A stretch of 64,000 bases of DNA from Branchiostoma floridae (taxonomy: Eukaryota > Chordata > Leptocardii > Amphioxiformes > Branchiostomatidae). The stretch is taken from contig NC_049990.1 of NCBI RefSeq assembly GCF_000003815.2, positions 8,837,360-8,901,359 of the forward strand, given 5' to 3'. Below the pieces are notes generated by a model. The model ran no database searches. It was given only the letters and a program-made list of their open reading frames with translations, and was not told the origin of the DNA. Below, piece after piece: positions 43,130 through 53,926 of this stretch. Each line of letters begins with the position of its first letter. Within the stretch, counting starts at the first letter, position 1. Position numbers and translations under genes: made by a program.

Positions 43130-43332
43130 ACTCTCCAAACAGAGGTTAGGCTCCGGCTGTTTTTAGGCGTTTTTATTACTTTCTATTTTGTACTGCAATC
43201 TTGATGTCTCCTAGCCTACTGAAGAAGTGGTGTCTCCTGACATCAAGATTTCAGTTCAAAACAGGGAGCCCGATAGAAACGCATAAAAAACGTCAAAAAA
43301 CAGCCGGAGCCTAGCCTCTGGTTGGACAGCAC
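43130..43332. mobile_element. MITE, CTCCAARCAGAGG type, 3' of gene 2
   Basis: ACTCTCCAAACAGAGGTTAG at the left mirrors the right end (cctagcctctggttggac). Subterminal GGCTCCGGCTGTTTTTAGGC pairs with the opposite side. It lies between the stop codon and the poly(A) signal, so it is probably transcribed as part of the 3' UTR. Confidence 0.85.
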
Positions 43333-43596
43333 ACTTGAGCCAAGACTCTGATGCTGCATCCATAATGTTAATAAACTAAGAAAAGCAGATGCGACTTCTT
43401 TGGGTTTTTTTTTTCTTCTATTCAATAGGCTAAGAATAGAAATTTCTTCGATCAAAGAAAATATATGGCCAAACGCTTGTGTTCTGTAGTACAGCACAAC
43501 TTTGGTGGCGAATCGGCTCACAGTAACTTATGAGGACAGTTGTGCTGAAAAGTTAGTCTGGGTGCCATCCTAGACTCTATCTAGTTTTAATGCTAA

Positions 43597-43770
43597 TGTC
43601 ACATTTCCACACCGGGGCCAGACCAGGATGTTAACGTTTGCGGAAACGATAAAAAAAGTGTTTTTCACGGAATAGACACAATATTCTTACGTTCAGTGAG
43701 TTTTGGTGTCGCTTATATTGTACTTTTCGTTAACGAAAGCTGCCCGGCCGGACGCAGGTTTGGAAATATG
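43597..43770. mobile_element. MITE, GTCACATTTCC family, third copy
   Basis: GTCACATTTCCACACCGGGG at the left, gcaggtttggaaatatga at the right, with internal gtttgcggaaacgataa and cgttaacgaaagctgcccgg. It is more worn than the copies in the EGF-Ly6 gene. Confidence 0.75.
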
Positions 43771-44563
43771 ATCGTATAAATGCTATAATTAACATACTAG
43801 TCTATATGTCCAACATTCTTAATCCACCTTGTTCAAAGTCTCAAATAACAGTTTTGCGTTTCATTCTGTTTTTTTTCCCATTCCAAATAAAATCAGACAG
43901 GAAACCAATATACAAATGTAGTTACAAGTTGAAAGTTTTGTATAATTCTTATGTGCGCTATTAGTTGTACTTGTCTGTGTTTAACCAAGGAGGTTAAAGA
44001 AAGGAAACCTCCTTGGTTTAACCAACAAGGTTTGACGCCGAATCACCCTATACGAGGAACATTGCTTCAACAATTTGGCAAGTAAACCATAGCTTTCTTG
44101 TTGTACAATCACGTTAATGCAGTTTTGTTTGGGCAATGCCGCTCTGGCTTGTTTGTCAACGTGAAACAATCGTTTATCTTTTGTCGTTTGTTTGTTTCTC
44201 AATAAAGAGGATGCAAACTTAGACACCTTTCAATGTAGTCTTGCCTAACTATGTTACAATAGCTTCCATACGGGATACCCAAGCCAGCGTTTCTGTGAAT
44301 TGGTTGTTTTCCAAACGAAACCGGTTCAAAGCCACGGCGTCCTCTGATACAATTAACCCAAGCAGCGTAACCTATTGTCTATCAACCACTCAAACAAAGG
44401 CCGACCGTCACTCCAACCAATCACCGTGCGTCTTTCACAGCTTCAAAGGGTGCCGACAAGGTGGAAAGCGAAGCCATGACATCAAACGATTCGTGATGAC
44501 AAGCTCAAAATAAAAGACTGAGTGCCGGCTTTTTTACCAATCATCTCCAGCGATGCTTGGCTG

Positions 44564-44684
44564 TATATAAAAGACGATTTGCCAGAAGACAAGTCACTCT
44601 TGAGTTGTGCTTCTTGAAGACACACCAACGCACGACCCCACATACTTCGTTTGTCGCTGCGATCTTCTTACGAGTACCCTACAG
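44564..44684 (+). promoter_or_regulatory. Promoter and 5' UTR exon of zinc-finger gene 1
   Basis: TATATAAAA (44564-44572), CCAAT at 44538-44542, and a further CCAAT near 44418. A noncoding exon ends TACAG|GTAAGT at 44684. All of this is repeated on the minus strand at 59355-59225 before gene 2. Confidence 0.75.
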
Positions 44685-45141
44685 GTAAGTTTTTACTTAT
44701 CTTTTACTTTATGTTTTGAAGTTGTGTATCTCGGCAAACGTATATTAGATAGAGAAGATATATTTGTGTACTTGTGTGGGATGTTTGTAGTTATACTGAG
44801 AACAGGCTTTCAAGTTCTAACTTTCAAGCTCTTCCAGTGTCTACATTAAGTGTGAGCCCAGCAAATGTTAGCACATCTTGTGCGCTTTGTATCTAGCACT
44901 GTATGAACTTTTCTGCGTCCTAGACGACCTATTTTGTACCCCGGTTTGTACCGTGGTGAATTCTGGAAAAAGACCCTATAGACAGACCAACGTCTAGTTT
45001 CTAACAGCTCGGAGTGCATTAGCATTAGATTAGAAACACGCAAGTATCTCTGAAACCAATGTAAGAAATTTTGAATGTTTCATCAGTTGAAATTGCTACA
45101 TTTTCTAACGAATTGTTGTTGACATGCTTTGTTACAGAACC

Positions 45142-46548
45142 ATGGCTGCTACCGTTTCTACCCATGTGTACGGCGGACCGGTCCCGTCCTTCCCCACCCC
45201 GGCGTCCTGGACGGTGTACTCCCCGGCTTACGGTCCGCCCTCTCCCGACTGGACCCCGTCACACGCACCGATGGATGTCCGAACACGGTGAGTTCAACAT
45301 AAACACTTGATCATGTTGTGCATATGTTAAGTGTCACCTCCACAGACTTCTGGAAATGTTGACTCTATGCATGGAAAGGGAGTTTTGCAGCATCCCAAGC
45401 GTAGAGAACCTTGGCCCAAATAATGATGACCTCCGCCGCTTTGGAAGTCTGAGAAAGGAGGCTATTCATTACATACAGTTCGTATGTTTATTATTGACAA
45501 GGAAGAATAGCGGTATAGCGAAGTAGAGGCCGCTAAACAAATTCAGCTGTCTGTCCTTTGCACCATACACGTCCCCACTATGGGACGCACATCAAGTGGG
45601 TCCCAAAGTGTGTGTAGGCCCACCAAGGTTTTTTAACCTCCTTGGGCCCACAAATCTAAATCATCTAGGCCAGTGCGTAAGAGTTCTGTCTGTCTGTCCT
45701 GTTATTCTATTTCAGCTGATTTGACAAATTGTTTTAGGGGTGAGCTATACTAATGTCATGCTGTATTTTTCCATCTCAGGTCTCCCGTGCCGACTGCCAC
45801 AAGACTCGCCAGCCCTCCTCTGAAGGCGACTCCGGAAACCTCCCGCCGGTCCTCCGGGTTCAGCTTCGCCTCCATGCCGAGCGACATCGCCAGGGAGAAC
45901 GAGAAGAAAACCCCGGCTGCGGACTTCCCCGCGTCCGTGGTCAGCACGGCGTCTCCCGGCGTGCCGTACAGCGTGGATGTCACCTTCAGCGCACCGTTCA
46001 ACTGGTACTCCCCGGGGAAGGTGGTCGCGGCGCCCCGCAGCATGTACCGAGTCAGCCCGTACTCCAGACCTGCAGCACAGACAACTTCCGCTAGGTTCCC
46101 GTGCGACATCTGCGGCAAGGTGTTCGCGAGTCGCCACGCCCTCAGCGGCCACGTCGGCGGAGCTCACCGTCAAGACGGCGACGCCGGTGACCGACAACAC
46201 GAGTGCAAAGAGTGCGGGAAGACCTTCAACAAGTCGTCCACCCTAGCGGCCCACCAGCGCGTCCACACCGGCGAGAGGCCGTACATCTGTCCGATCTGCA
46301 ACCGCGGGTTCTCCCAGCGCTCGTCCCTGGTGCCGCACCTGCGGACGCACAGCGGGGAGAAGCCGTACAGGTGCACCTTCTGTCCCCGGGCCTTCGCCGA
46401 CGCCTCCACCCTGGTCAAGCACGTCCGCACGCACACCAACGAGAAGCCCTACAAGTGTGAGGTCTGCGGGATCGGCTTCACCCAGTCCGGAAACCTGAAA
46501 CGTCATCAGAGGGTGCATCATGCGAAAAAGGACGACGCGGAACAGTAG
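45142..46548 (+). CDS. Five-finger C2H2 zinc-finger protein, copy 1, 304 aa
   Basis: Coding exons 45142-45287 and 45780-46548 (915 nt). The first half is Pro/Ser-rich ([20 protein letters not shown]) with no named domain. Five C2H2 fingers then occupy about 185-297: [19 protein letters not shown]; a ten-residue linker; [91 protein letters not shown] linkers join fingers 2-5, so it should bind DNA as a nuclear transcription factor. By eye fingers 2-5 resemble the Glass family, including the QSGNL last finger, but Gfi-like or unclassified ZNF remain possible. Poly(A) signal AATAAA at 46818-46823. Confidence 0.9.
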
Positions 46549-47218
46549 TGTGTGCTTTTGGAGGACTCATAGTGGACTTTTAGTGTCTGTCCTTTAGTAG
46601 ACCGTAAGTTGTCGGAAAGATGGTGGCATGTGCATCGGTCGAATGATTTCGGGTATTTGTTGCAATGTATCAGTACAAATGTAAATGTTCACTTTAGGCT
46701 TGCTGGACTTGCCTTGAGTGATACAAGTGTCTTGGATGGCTGGATCCTATCCTCTTCAGGCTGATCGAGTTGGAAGCGTAACTTATTATGTTATTTGGGT
46801 CTTGTTTATAGGATATTAATAAAGTTTTTCGTTTGTTGCAAAATAGTTTGTTGTGTTGTGTTGTGTTACATTTTGAAGTATGTTATAAGAATGGGTGCGG
46901 ATGTGAATGTAAAAGTTAAAAACATTAAAAAAGCGAAGAGGTCATACAAATAACCTTCTCATTAATCTTCATTGTAAGATAACTTGATAAAATTCGAAAA
47001 TTACTTCTGGACGTTTCGACAGAAATTTAGCGTCACTGTAATGAGCTGTGATTTTTAACCAGGATGTCTAACATTCATACATGTATCACCAATATAATTT
47101 AAATTCAAAGCGTGAACTTTATTTACATACATTTTAATGTATTGTGGTGTGTCTTTTTTGTACTAATGATCAGACCTATAGAGATGTCTGACTGAAATTT
47201 TTATATCTAGTGTCTTAC

Positions 47219-47295
47219 AGCTTGTCCTCGCTCTGCAGTTGTGCAAAGTATGTATATCCCTCAGTCACCCGCCAGGCGGCGCACATCACCAGCAT
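47219..47295 (-). pseudogene. Orphan signal-peptide exon of a microseminoprotein-like gene
   Basis: On the minus strand 47295-47219 reads ATG, then LVMCAAWRVTEGYTYFAQLQ and SEDKL up to a GTAAGA donor. It differs from gene 5's first coding exon (54590-54687) at only a few sites but starts seven codons later. No middle or last exon exists on the minus strand between 47219 and the zinc-finger gene's end, so the copy is incomplete. Its position and orientation relative to zinc-finger copy 1 mirror gene 5 relative to copy 2, so it is a relic of the inverted duplication. Confidence 0.85.
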
Positions 47296-47682
47296 TTTTC
47301 CTAAAATATTCTTGGCAACAATTCTACGATTAAACTATAAGCCTGTGATTTTTGACAGGTATATCTTACCAAATTGGACCTGACGAGTACTTGGAAAATA
47401 ATACAGTTCGTGACTGCAGTACAGTACTGTAAATAAGTTCGTTACCGCGAATTCAATAGCTCCATTTTCCCGCTGCCGCGAAATTAAATCCCCGCAGTGT
47501 TGATAAATAACGAACTTTTGTTTAGCGTCAGATCTAGAGCAGCTGCAACGTTTTACCGGTTCCATGTGAGAATAGCGTTCCGGAGAGTGTGTTTGATGAC
47601 CTCTTGAAATTGACGTCCAATATACAAATATATGTGGGATGTATATACATAACGTTAAATGTATATATAGATATACATATAT

Positions 47683-47798
47683 CAGCTGGTTCTTTCCCAT
47701 ATATACTCACTGAGATGTCTGGATGAATTGTTCTAACTTGCAGTGTTCTAACTATTATCCGACTAACCTCTCTCGCAACCGTCAGTCACAAATTTTAG
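47683..47798 (+). promoter_or_regulatory. Candidate promoter and 5' UTR exon, microseminoprotein-like gene 3
   Basis: CAGCTGG (47683-47689) then ttctttccca and a TA-rich atatatac; a possible donor TTTTAG|GTATGA at 47798. Weaker than genes 1 and 2 because only the E-box-plus-pyrimidine word is conserved. Confidence 0.45.
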
Positions 47799-48086
47799 GT
47801 ATGACAGTTTCTTTCTTTGTCTCAGTTGAACGTATCCAAATGGTAGTGATGACAGCTATTGCCAGTATTGGGGAGAGTTATTGTGTGCTCCCCGTAATTT
47901 AAAAGGGATTCTGTATCCCCAAGTTTTAATTCCAGCTTTGCGACTGGTATCGTTTACCGGCTTCGATACGGCAATAGCTGCTGTGGACTACAGAATGGTG
48001 CAGAAAAAATATGAAGTTTCCCCGAATACTTAATTTCAACACTGTAAAACCTTGTTTACGGTCGTTTGTGTTTGTGCCACACAGGA

Positions 48087-49334
48087 ATGGGTTCCTACGT
48101 ATATGTGCTGATGGGTGTGGTAATCTGCGCCCTCCTTTGGGAGACCCATGGCCGAGAAGTGACAGGTCCCTTGATCAGCGAGACACAATGGTAGGTCCAC
48201 TGTCGTCTACTTACACCCCCTTTAAGCTAGAGCCTGCCAATGTGCTGCGGTTTGACCAAATTGGAAAGATCGGTCAACGAATTCTATGGATAAAGAATGA
48301 TTTTTTCCATGTTTTTGATATGTGATTTATTGTCTTTTAAATGCCACTTGTACACCCAGTATCATATTCCAGTTTTGAAATTAAGGGTCACACAAAATCC
48401 AATCTGGTCGCTGCACGGTCGCCCAGTAATGACCGTCTGTACACATTTTACTCATTTGCTCATTGATACCACCACAAAGAAGACAGCATATTTTTAAGTT
48501 CTTGAGAAAGCCCGAAAGTATTTTTAAACAAGTTGTCAGTTTGAAAATCAACATGTTAGAAACCAAAATTCAGTCAAGAATAGAAGCCATGTAGAAAAGC
48601 CGTTTTAGCTGTTTTAACATAAGTATATTTTTTTAGGTACGGTAGCCGCCCAGTTACCACTACTTACTGTCTGTGGGAGGGGCACAAGATGAGACCCGGC
48701 AGCAGCTGGTCAGAAGGAGAAGACTGTCTGGTGTGTTCTTGTGACTCCAGGGGTTTGTATTGTTCCAGGTAAGTTCTGATAAGCAAACTGACGAGGGCTT
48801 ATTGCAAGGAATCGTTCACCGTCCTATAGCTGAGCTGAACTAATGACAACCACAACGGAGGCAGTATGTAGCGGTTATCTCACTGGACTACGCACGCGCG
48901 CATCTAGGACTTTACGCCAAAGTTCCATTGCGATTACACTGACGTGCGACTCATTTGCGTATGGTACTATGAGACCCAGATAAGCAGGTTATTGGGATTC
49001 GTAGTAGTGTTGCTACTCAATTAAAAACCAAAATGAAATTTAAATTTTATCAAAATGAAATTTGCAGTGATTAGAGGATGTTCACCTTTATAGTAACATA
49101 GGTCAGACATAGTGAAATATTTGTCAGAAGATGAAGATGAAACATTTTATTTCAAACCTTTATACGGTACAAAAGCGAGACTTATCAGACGTTGATGTTG
49201 CTTCCAGTCCCAGCCTCGACCAAGCCGTTCCAAGTTGCCAGCTGTTTGTGGACGAGTCCTGTCATTACGAGTTGGTCCAAAGTGCTAATCCCTGGTCGAC
49301 CTGCCATACTTCCTCTGCTACCATCACTGGGTAG
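48087..49334 (+). CDS. Beta-microseminoprotein-like secreted protein 3, about 120 aa
   Basis: Coding exons 48087-48190, 48637-48768, 49208-49334 (363 nt). Signal peptide MGSYVYVLMGVVICALLW; mature part YC-LWEGHKMR-SSW-DCLVCSC-LYC, AVPSC-VDESC-VQSANPWSTC. The eight-Cys pattern is complete. The last exon has two usable acceptors six bases apart (CAG|TCCCAG|C), both in frame, so 118- and 120-residue forms are possible. It is clearly more divergent from genes 1 and 2 than they are from each other, and closer in its last exon to gene 4. Confidence 0.87.
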
Positions 49335-50346
49335 GAAATCCCAAAATACCGGCTTCGCCAGGACAACCTGCGTCAGCTGAACCAACGAACCGTGATTCTG
49401 TCTATCAAAAGGAATGACATAATAAAGTTGAACAGGAAATATTACTGCGTAGATTCTTTTCTATGGGGTAAACAATTAGACATAGTAGAAGTGTACGTGT
49501 ACGTATACCATGAAACGGTAGCGTCCAGTGTAAAGCCTGTATCACAATTCAATCGAGTGCCTGCCGATTATTTCAGATCGGTTGCGGCTCGCCAAATTTC
49601 AAAACCATCCGAGTGTCGACCGTATTTTTCCCTGAAAATCTGCCCTGTCACAAATTGGACGGGGCAAGGACGACGTCCATGCAACACTAATGTTTATATA
49701 TCAACCATGAACCTGAATCTCTGGACTTTGAATCAGAGCGTCCATAATGAACAAACTTTGTTAAGCTCTGCATCTAGAACTTTGGTCCTTCTGTTCTATG
49801 TGTGGATCGCGTTTGGAACTTCTATGGTTCCGTACCGATAACCTCTTAAGGATATGACGTCAAACTCTAATTATAACGTACAGATATCGACATGCATATA
49901 CAAATGTATGTATATATAACGTTATATACTGGTACCAGGTGGTCATTTCCCAAACACTTTCTGACTTAGTGCTTCTGGCATTTCTATCCTATAAAATTGA
50001 AGTATCCACATTCAACATATTCACAAAAGGCACAAATCCATACAAGGTATGGCGATTTCGTTCTTATGATTATACTACGTGTATCTGTATATAAACGCCG
50101 TAACTTACGTTGGAGTTTTACATATAATCTAATGTGATTTGGATTCTTTGGTACGTAACGCTATATGTATATAGTCTGTGTGACAATTTTTCGTTGCTTG
50201 AGACGCATTGTTTTGCACACAAAAAAGTAAAACGAAATTATAGTTTTTCGAATACCTATGTTTTAAACGTTAAACTTTGCAAGGGCCCAAAACAACAACA
50301 GCACGAACATATGTTTCATTGGCTGTCTGTTTTCTGAATCGCAGGA
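49335..50346. other. Intergenic, with candidate promoter of gene 4
   Basis: CAGGTGG (49936-49942) followed by tcatttccca resembles the shared promoter word, and tataaaa occurs near 49990. A possible 5' UTR donor ACAAG|GTATGG lies at 50046. No other exon; a 149-codon frame at 49392-49841 lacks family resemblance or splice support. Confidence 0.4.
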
Positions 50347-51931
50347 ATGAGTGCCTACGTGTTGCTCATTGCGGCGGCCTGTACCCTCTGGTGCGGGGCA
50401 GAAGGATATGCCGGTCTTGACCCTTTGTACAGCCAGACAACTTGGTATGTACCGGCGGTGAATTTCTCCAATGCATATTTCATTTGATCCTGTCTATAGA
50501 GTTTTTGAATGGGATATTTTGAGAAATTTGTATGAATTTTCGTTCGTTGGTCGGTAGCTGACCTGGGAAAGGTTTACGCATAGCCAAGTATTTGTTCTTT
50601 GCTATTTCTAGTGACATCACAGGAAGAGAGATCTTTTGGCAGAACAGAACACAAGATTTTCAGTTAATGACGCAGTAAATAAACCTAGCCTGTGTTGTCC
50701 ACTCTCGCTGCCGAGGCTTATTGTTTGTTTTGTTTGAGCCTTTATTTATACTCCATTCGGCCGCCGGAGCCGCTTTTCGTGGAGGTCGAGTTCGGGCCTC
50801 CTCTCTGATCAGAGCTTGTCGCTATTCACCTCCAACTCGAGAGAACCATTTCCCTCCTCAGAGTCAGAATTCTAAGTCGCTATGGAAATCAGTCCAAGAT
50901 GAACTCAAGATTCTATATCACCATTAAACCCAGACAATATGGTAAAGGATAATTCTCAGTCTCTCAATGGCTAGTTCATGTAAGCATATACAGTATGCAT
51001 AAATCAGCAAAATCAATATGTTCCTATTTCTTCTACCTAATTCTGATACACCGGGTAAGAACAGTAAACCATGTGTTAGATATAATCAATCTCTGCTGTA
51101 TACGTAGGTACGGTATCGGCACTCAGCGTCCGCGTCCCGTCACTTGGCAGTATTGTATGTGGGAGGGGCACAGGATGAGGGTCGGCAGCAGCTGGCAGGT
51201 CGGCTGTGTAGAATACAGCTGTAGGAATGATGGCTTTTACTATGTCAGGTAAGTGAAGAGGGAGTATGGTCATAAAAATGCAGTGTGTGTGTATGTGCGT
51301 GTGCGTGCGTGTGTCTGTGTGTGTGTGCGCGCGTGTGTGTGTATGTGCGTGTGTGTGTGTGTTTCTGTGTGTGCGTGTTTGTGTGTTTGTTTGTATATGT
51401 GTGTGTGTGTGTGCGCGCGCGCGTGTGTGTGTGCGTGTGTGTATGAATCATTAACTTAAAGGTATATCCCAATCCATATGGTGTCTTTCTTTTCTTGCAT
51501 TTCTTGCATACTGCATCAGGAGCACTAGATTCTCTTGTAAGATATCCTGTAAAATATCGCACAGAAAGTAAATACTAGTAACTAATCAATTTATCTCCAA
51601 GCAGATCCTACGGTGCCATAAGATAGTATCAAAGCTGACCAAGGACTATAGACAGCCAAAGGGTGCTCCGGTCACGGCACATTTGACTCCCTTTGGCCGA
51701 CCATACTCCTTGGCCAGTTCTGATAATATCTTATGGTACTGAATGATCTGCTTGGAGATTGTAATCAATCCGATCCGTCCTTGCAGCCTTACTGGCAGAT
51801 CTCTTCAGAAGACCACTCCACGATATTGCATAAACTTTGTGGATGAAAACTGCAATCGTCATTCTGTGCAGTCGAGCAATCCATGGGCTACCTGCGACGG
51901 TGGTAGTACGACGACGGTCGTCCCTGGGTAG
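50347..51931 (+). CDS. Beta-microseminoprotein-like secreted protein 4, 127 aa, lacking one disulfide pair
   Basis: Coding exons 50347-50444, 51108-51248, 51787-51931 (384 nt). Signal peptide [20 protein letters not shown]; mature part [24 protein letters not shown], then [18 protein letters not shown]. Six family Cys remain. The two replaced by Tyr stand where human MSMB has Cys40 and Cys49, which pair with each other. The middle exon is 141 nt and carries a short insert ([10 protein letters not shown]). Intron 2 holds a long GT repeat and a MITE. AATAAA follows at about 52020. Intact frame and splice sites argue it is functional. Confidence 0.87.
51281..51455. repeat. (GT)n microsatellite with interruptions
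   Basis: About 170 bases of GT/GC-rich alternating purine-pyrimidine sequence in intron 2 of gene 4. It could adopt Z-DNA and is expected to be length-polymorphic. Reading frames across it are artefacts. Confidence 0.95.
51593..51760. mobile_element. MITE, CTCCAAGCAGATCCTA type, complete copy
   Basis: ATCTCCAAGCAGATCCTACG at the left mirrors the right end (gaatgatctgcttggagat). GTGCCATAAGATAGTATCAA pairs with ttctgataatatcttatggt. It ends 26 bases before the last exon of gene 4 and so supplies the sequence just upstream of that exon's acceptor region. Confidence 0.9.
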
Positions 51932-52866
51932 CAAACCACTTAACTTTGACATCAGGCAACCTGCAACCTGATCAGTCAGGACAACCAGCAACTGTTGCTA
52001 GTCCAGTTGGTTATCAACAAAATAAAACATAACCACGTGGAAGGTTTTGTTTGCACTTATAACTGTCATTCAGAAAAAAACAATAGCAAATGTGCTTAAA
52101 AACTTGTTCCCAAGTGAATGAGCATCCTCACCTCTAGTTGTCACCTCCTAGCCCATCAGGACAATTCAGCACCGTGACTAGGACTGTTACTATGCGTTTG
52201 ACTATAAAGAGGACGCCTAACTCTAACCCTAATCCAAATTTTAACTAAAAACTAACCCTAATTCTGACGCTAACGACCCCTAACACCGTCGCCCTGTATA
52301 TGGAGCCGAATTGTTCTAACCGGCGTGTTGATCGGCTAGGAGCCGAATCGTACAGGTGCGAAACCGTTTCTCCTGCAACCGTTAAGGTATACCATAACTG
52401 TTTGGCACTCATGGCTAGTATAGAAATACTGATACGGAGGGTAGTTATAATGTTATAGAGTATTTTGGCATCGATCATGATCACAGTAATACCCCCAAAT
52501 TTTGATCATTTGTGTTGGTATGTTTATCAGTATGCATTGACCTCCCTAGAATAATTCGGCGTTGGCTTGTATACTAGTGATCTCCCATCATTGTCCTAAA
52601 TCTTACATCATCGTCTTCAATCTTGGTTAAGTTACATATAAAAAAAAAAAAATTATATACATAAGACTGATAAGCAGCGAACCCTGGCGGTGATGGTGTG
52701 TATATACAGTACTGTTATTTCGAAGAGCTAAAAACTAGAAATCCACAAAAGGTGACCGTCTGTCTGACTTCCCGACAATATTTGTCTAAACCAACTGAGG
52801 AGGAACGACCGCCTAGCGAGCATCGCACCGCATGAAGGCCAATCCAAACTTCTCTTGGCACGCAGG

Positions 52867-52959
52867 TATATAGACACACTGCGGTGTTTGAGGGGTGGTT
52901 TTGCTTAACGGTCATTCCTGTCGGATTTTCTATCAGAATCAGCGGACAGTGCACGCAAG
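52867..52959 (+). promoter_or_regulatory. Candidate TATA promoter and 5' UTR exon, gene 5
   Basis: TATATA at 52867-52872 and a noncoding exon from about 52897 to a good donor at 52959. The E-box word found before genes 1-4 is not visible here. The 1.6-kb intron to the ATG exon makes the link an inference. Confidence 0.35.
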
Positions 52960-53792
52960 GTGAGCTAGTTCTTATAAATTTTGTACTTTATACGTAAGTC
53001 GGCCTGCATTTTACAGAAATCTGTGACGAGACAAGGTAAAAGATCTGGTACATAGTGAAGTCGCAGTGAAATGCTTTTCCGATTTGAGAGATACTGTGGT
53101 GCGCAGGGGCAATTTCTGTGGTCCCGACGTCAGCCATACGCCCCTTAAGGAAGCAAACTGAAGATGCTTATCCATTGATGTTTCAGGAAACGCGTGTCGA
53201 AAATCGCTGGATTACAATGATATAGGCAAGCTATATAGAAAATTGCAATACCACTGTTCAAAGTGTTCCCACTACCTGCTACGCACTCTCTGTGCTAATA
53301 TTCCTGTACGATAAAGTCATTAAAAACGTTCATGAAGATTGGACATCCAGGTAAATAATATCTAAAGGCAGGTCAATCCCCACAACTGCATTGAGTTGCC
53401 TTCATAATCTTCTCAATATCAAGCTTCATGGTAAACCATGAAGAATTTGTAGGTCTCAACCCATTTTGCCACTTTGAATCACTAAAAATTCTAGCCAAAG
53501 ACAAGAAAAATTCTAAGGAGCAGAAATAGACCTTCTTGTCCACACACGCCTATTCTCTACCAGTCTAACTCCGCTGGCTATAGCAATGGGGAGAATAATT
53601 TGTCTGGGCAATTTGGCCAACACAGGGTGTACCCGCCAGAAGGGGGAATGCTAACCCTCCAACTGACTCTCCTGACCAATTATTCCCTTTTTTGGAAATT
53701 CTACGTATCTACACTCCCACATTGGCCTGGTGGAGGCTAATATATGCCCACCTGCGGTCTTTGGTATTACTTTGCTATAAGACAGAAGATGG

Positions 53793-53926
53793 TAGCCTCC
53801 ATAGCAGGCTTTCTGGGGCCGGCAATCAGAAAAGGCCAGCAATCAGCGACCGAGTACAAATAGAAATGGCTAGCAAAAGTGTATTATGAGCCAAAAAAGG
53901 CTCCAGAAAGCCTGCTATGGAGGCTA
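53793..53926. mobile_element. Foldback element with perfect 24-bp inverted repeats
   Basis: TAGCCTCCATAGCAGGCTTT with CTGG (53793-53816) is exactly mirrored at 53903-53926. The 86-bp loop holds repeated cggcaatcag/ccagcaatcag words. No coding content. Confidence 0.85.

Larger units (their letters stand above)
43918..46845 (+). repeat. Inverted-duplication arm 1 (zinc-finger block)
   Basis: From acaagttgaaagttttgta to the 3' end of the zinc-finger gene, this arm matches 60006-56995 in reverse orientation. Upstream sequence, promoter, exon 1, introns and coding sequence all align. The palindrome at 43983-44019 (AACCAAGGAGGTT...AACCTCCTTGGTT) is absent from the other arm, so it inserted after the duplication. 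Confidence 0.85.
46850..48086. other. Intergenic DNA between zinc-finger gene 1 and microseminoprotein gene 3
   Basis: Apart from the orphan exon, 46985-47085 has worn words of the hammerhead-type element (ggacgtttcga; ccaggatgtctaac), and 47640-47700 is TA-rich with the promoter element of gene 3. I see nothing else. Confidence 0.45.

Noticed and set aside
45745-46200. Long antisense frames over the zinc-finger exon (also 57856-58359)
   Set aside because: They are shadows caused by the GC-rich third positions of the true zinc-finger coding frame.
49392-49841. 149-codon plus-strand frame downstream of gene 3
   Set aside because: No signal peptide, no Cys pattern, no similarity to the cluster; it overlaps the 3' UTR and intergenic DNA.
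51245-51562. His/Thr- and Cys/Val-rich frames
   Set aside because: Pure translation of the (GT)n microsatellite.
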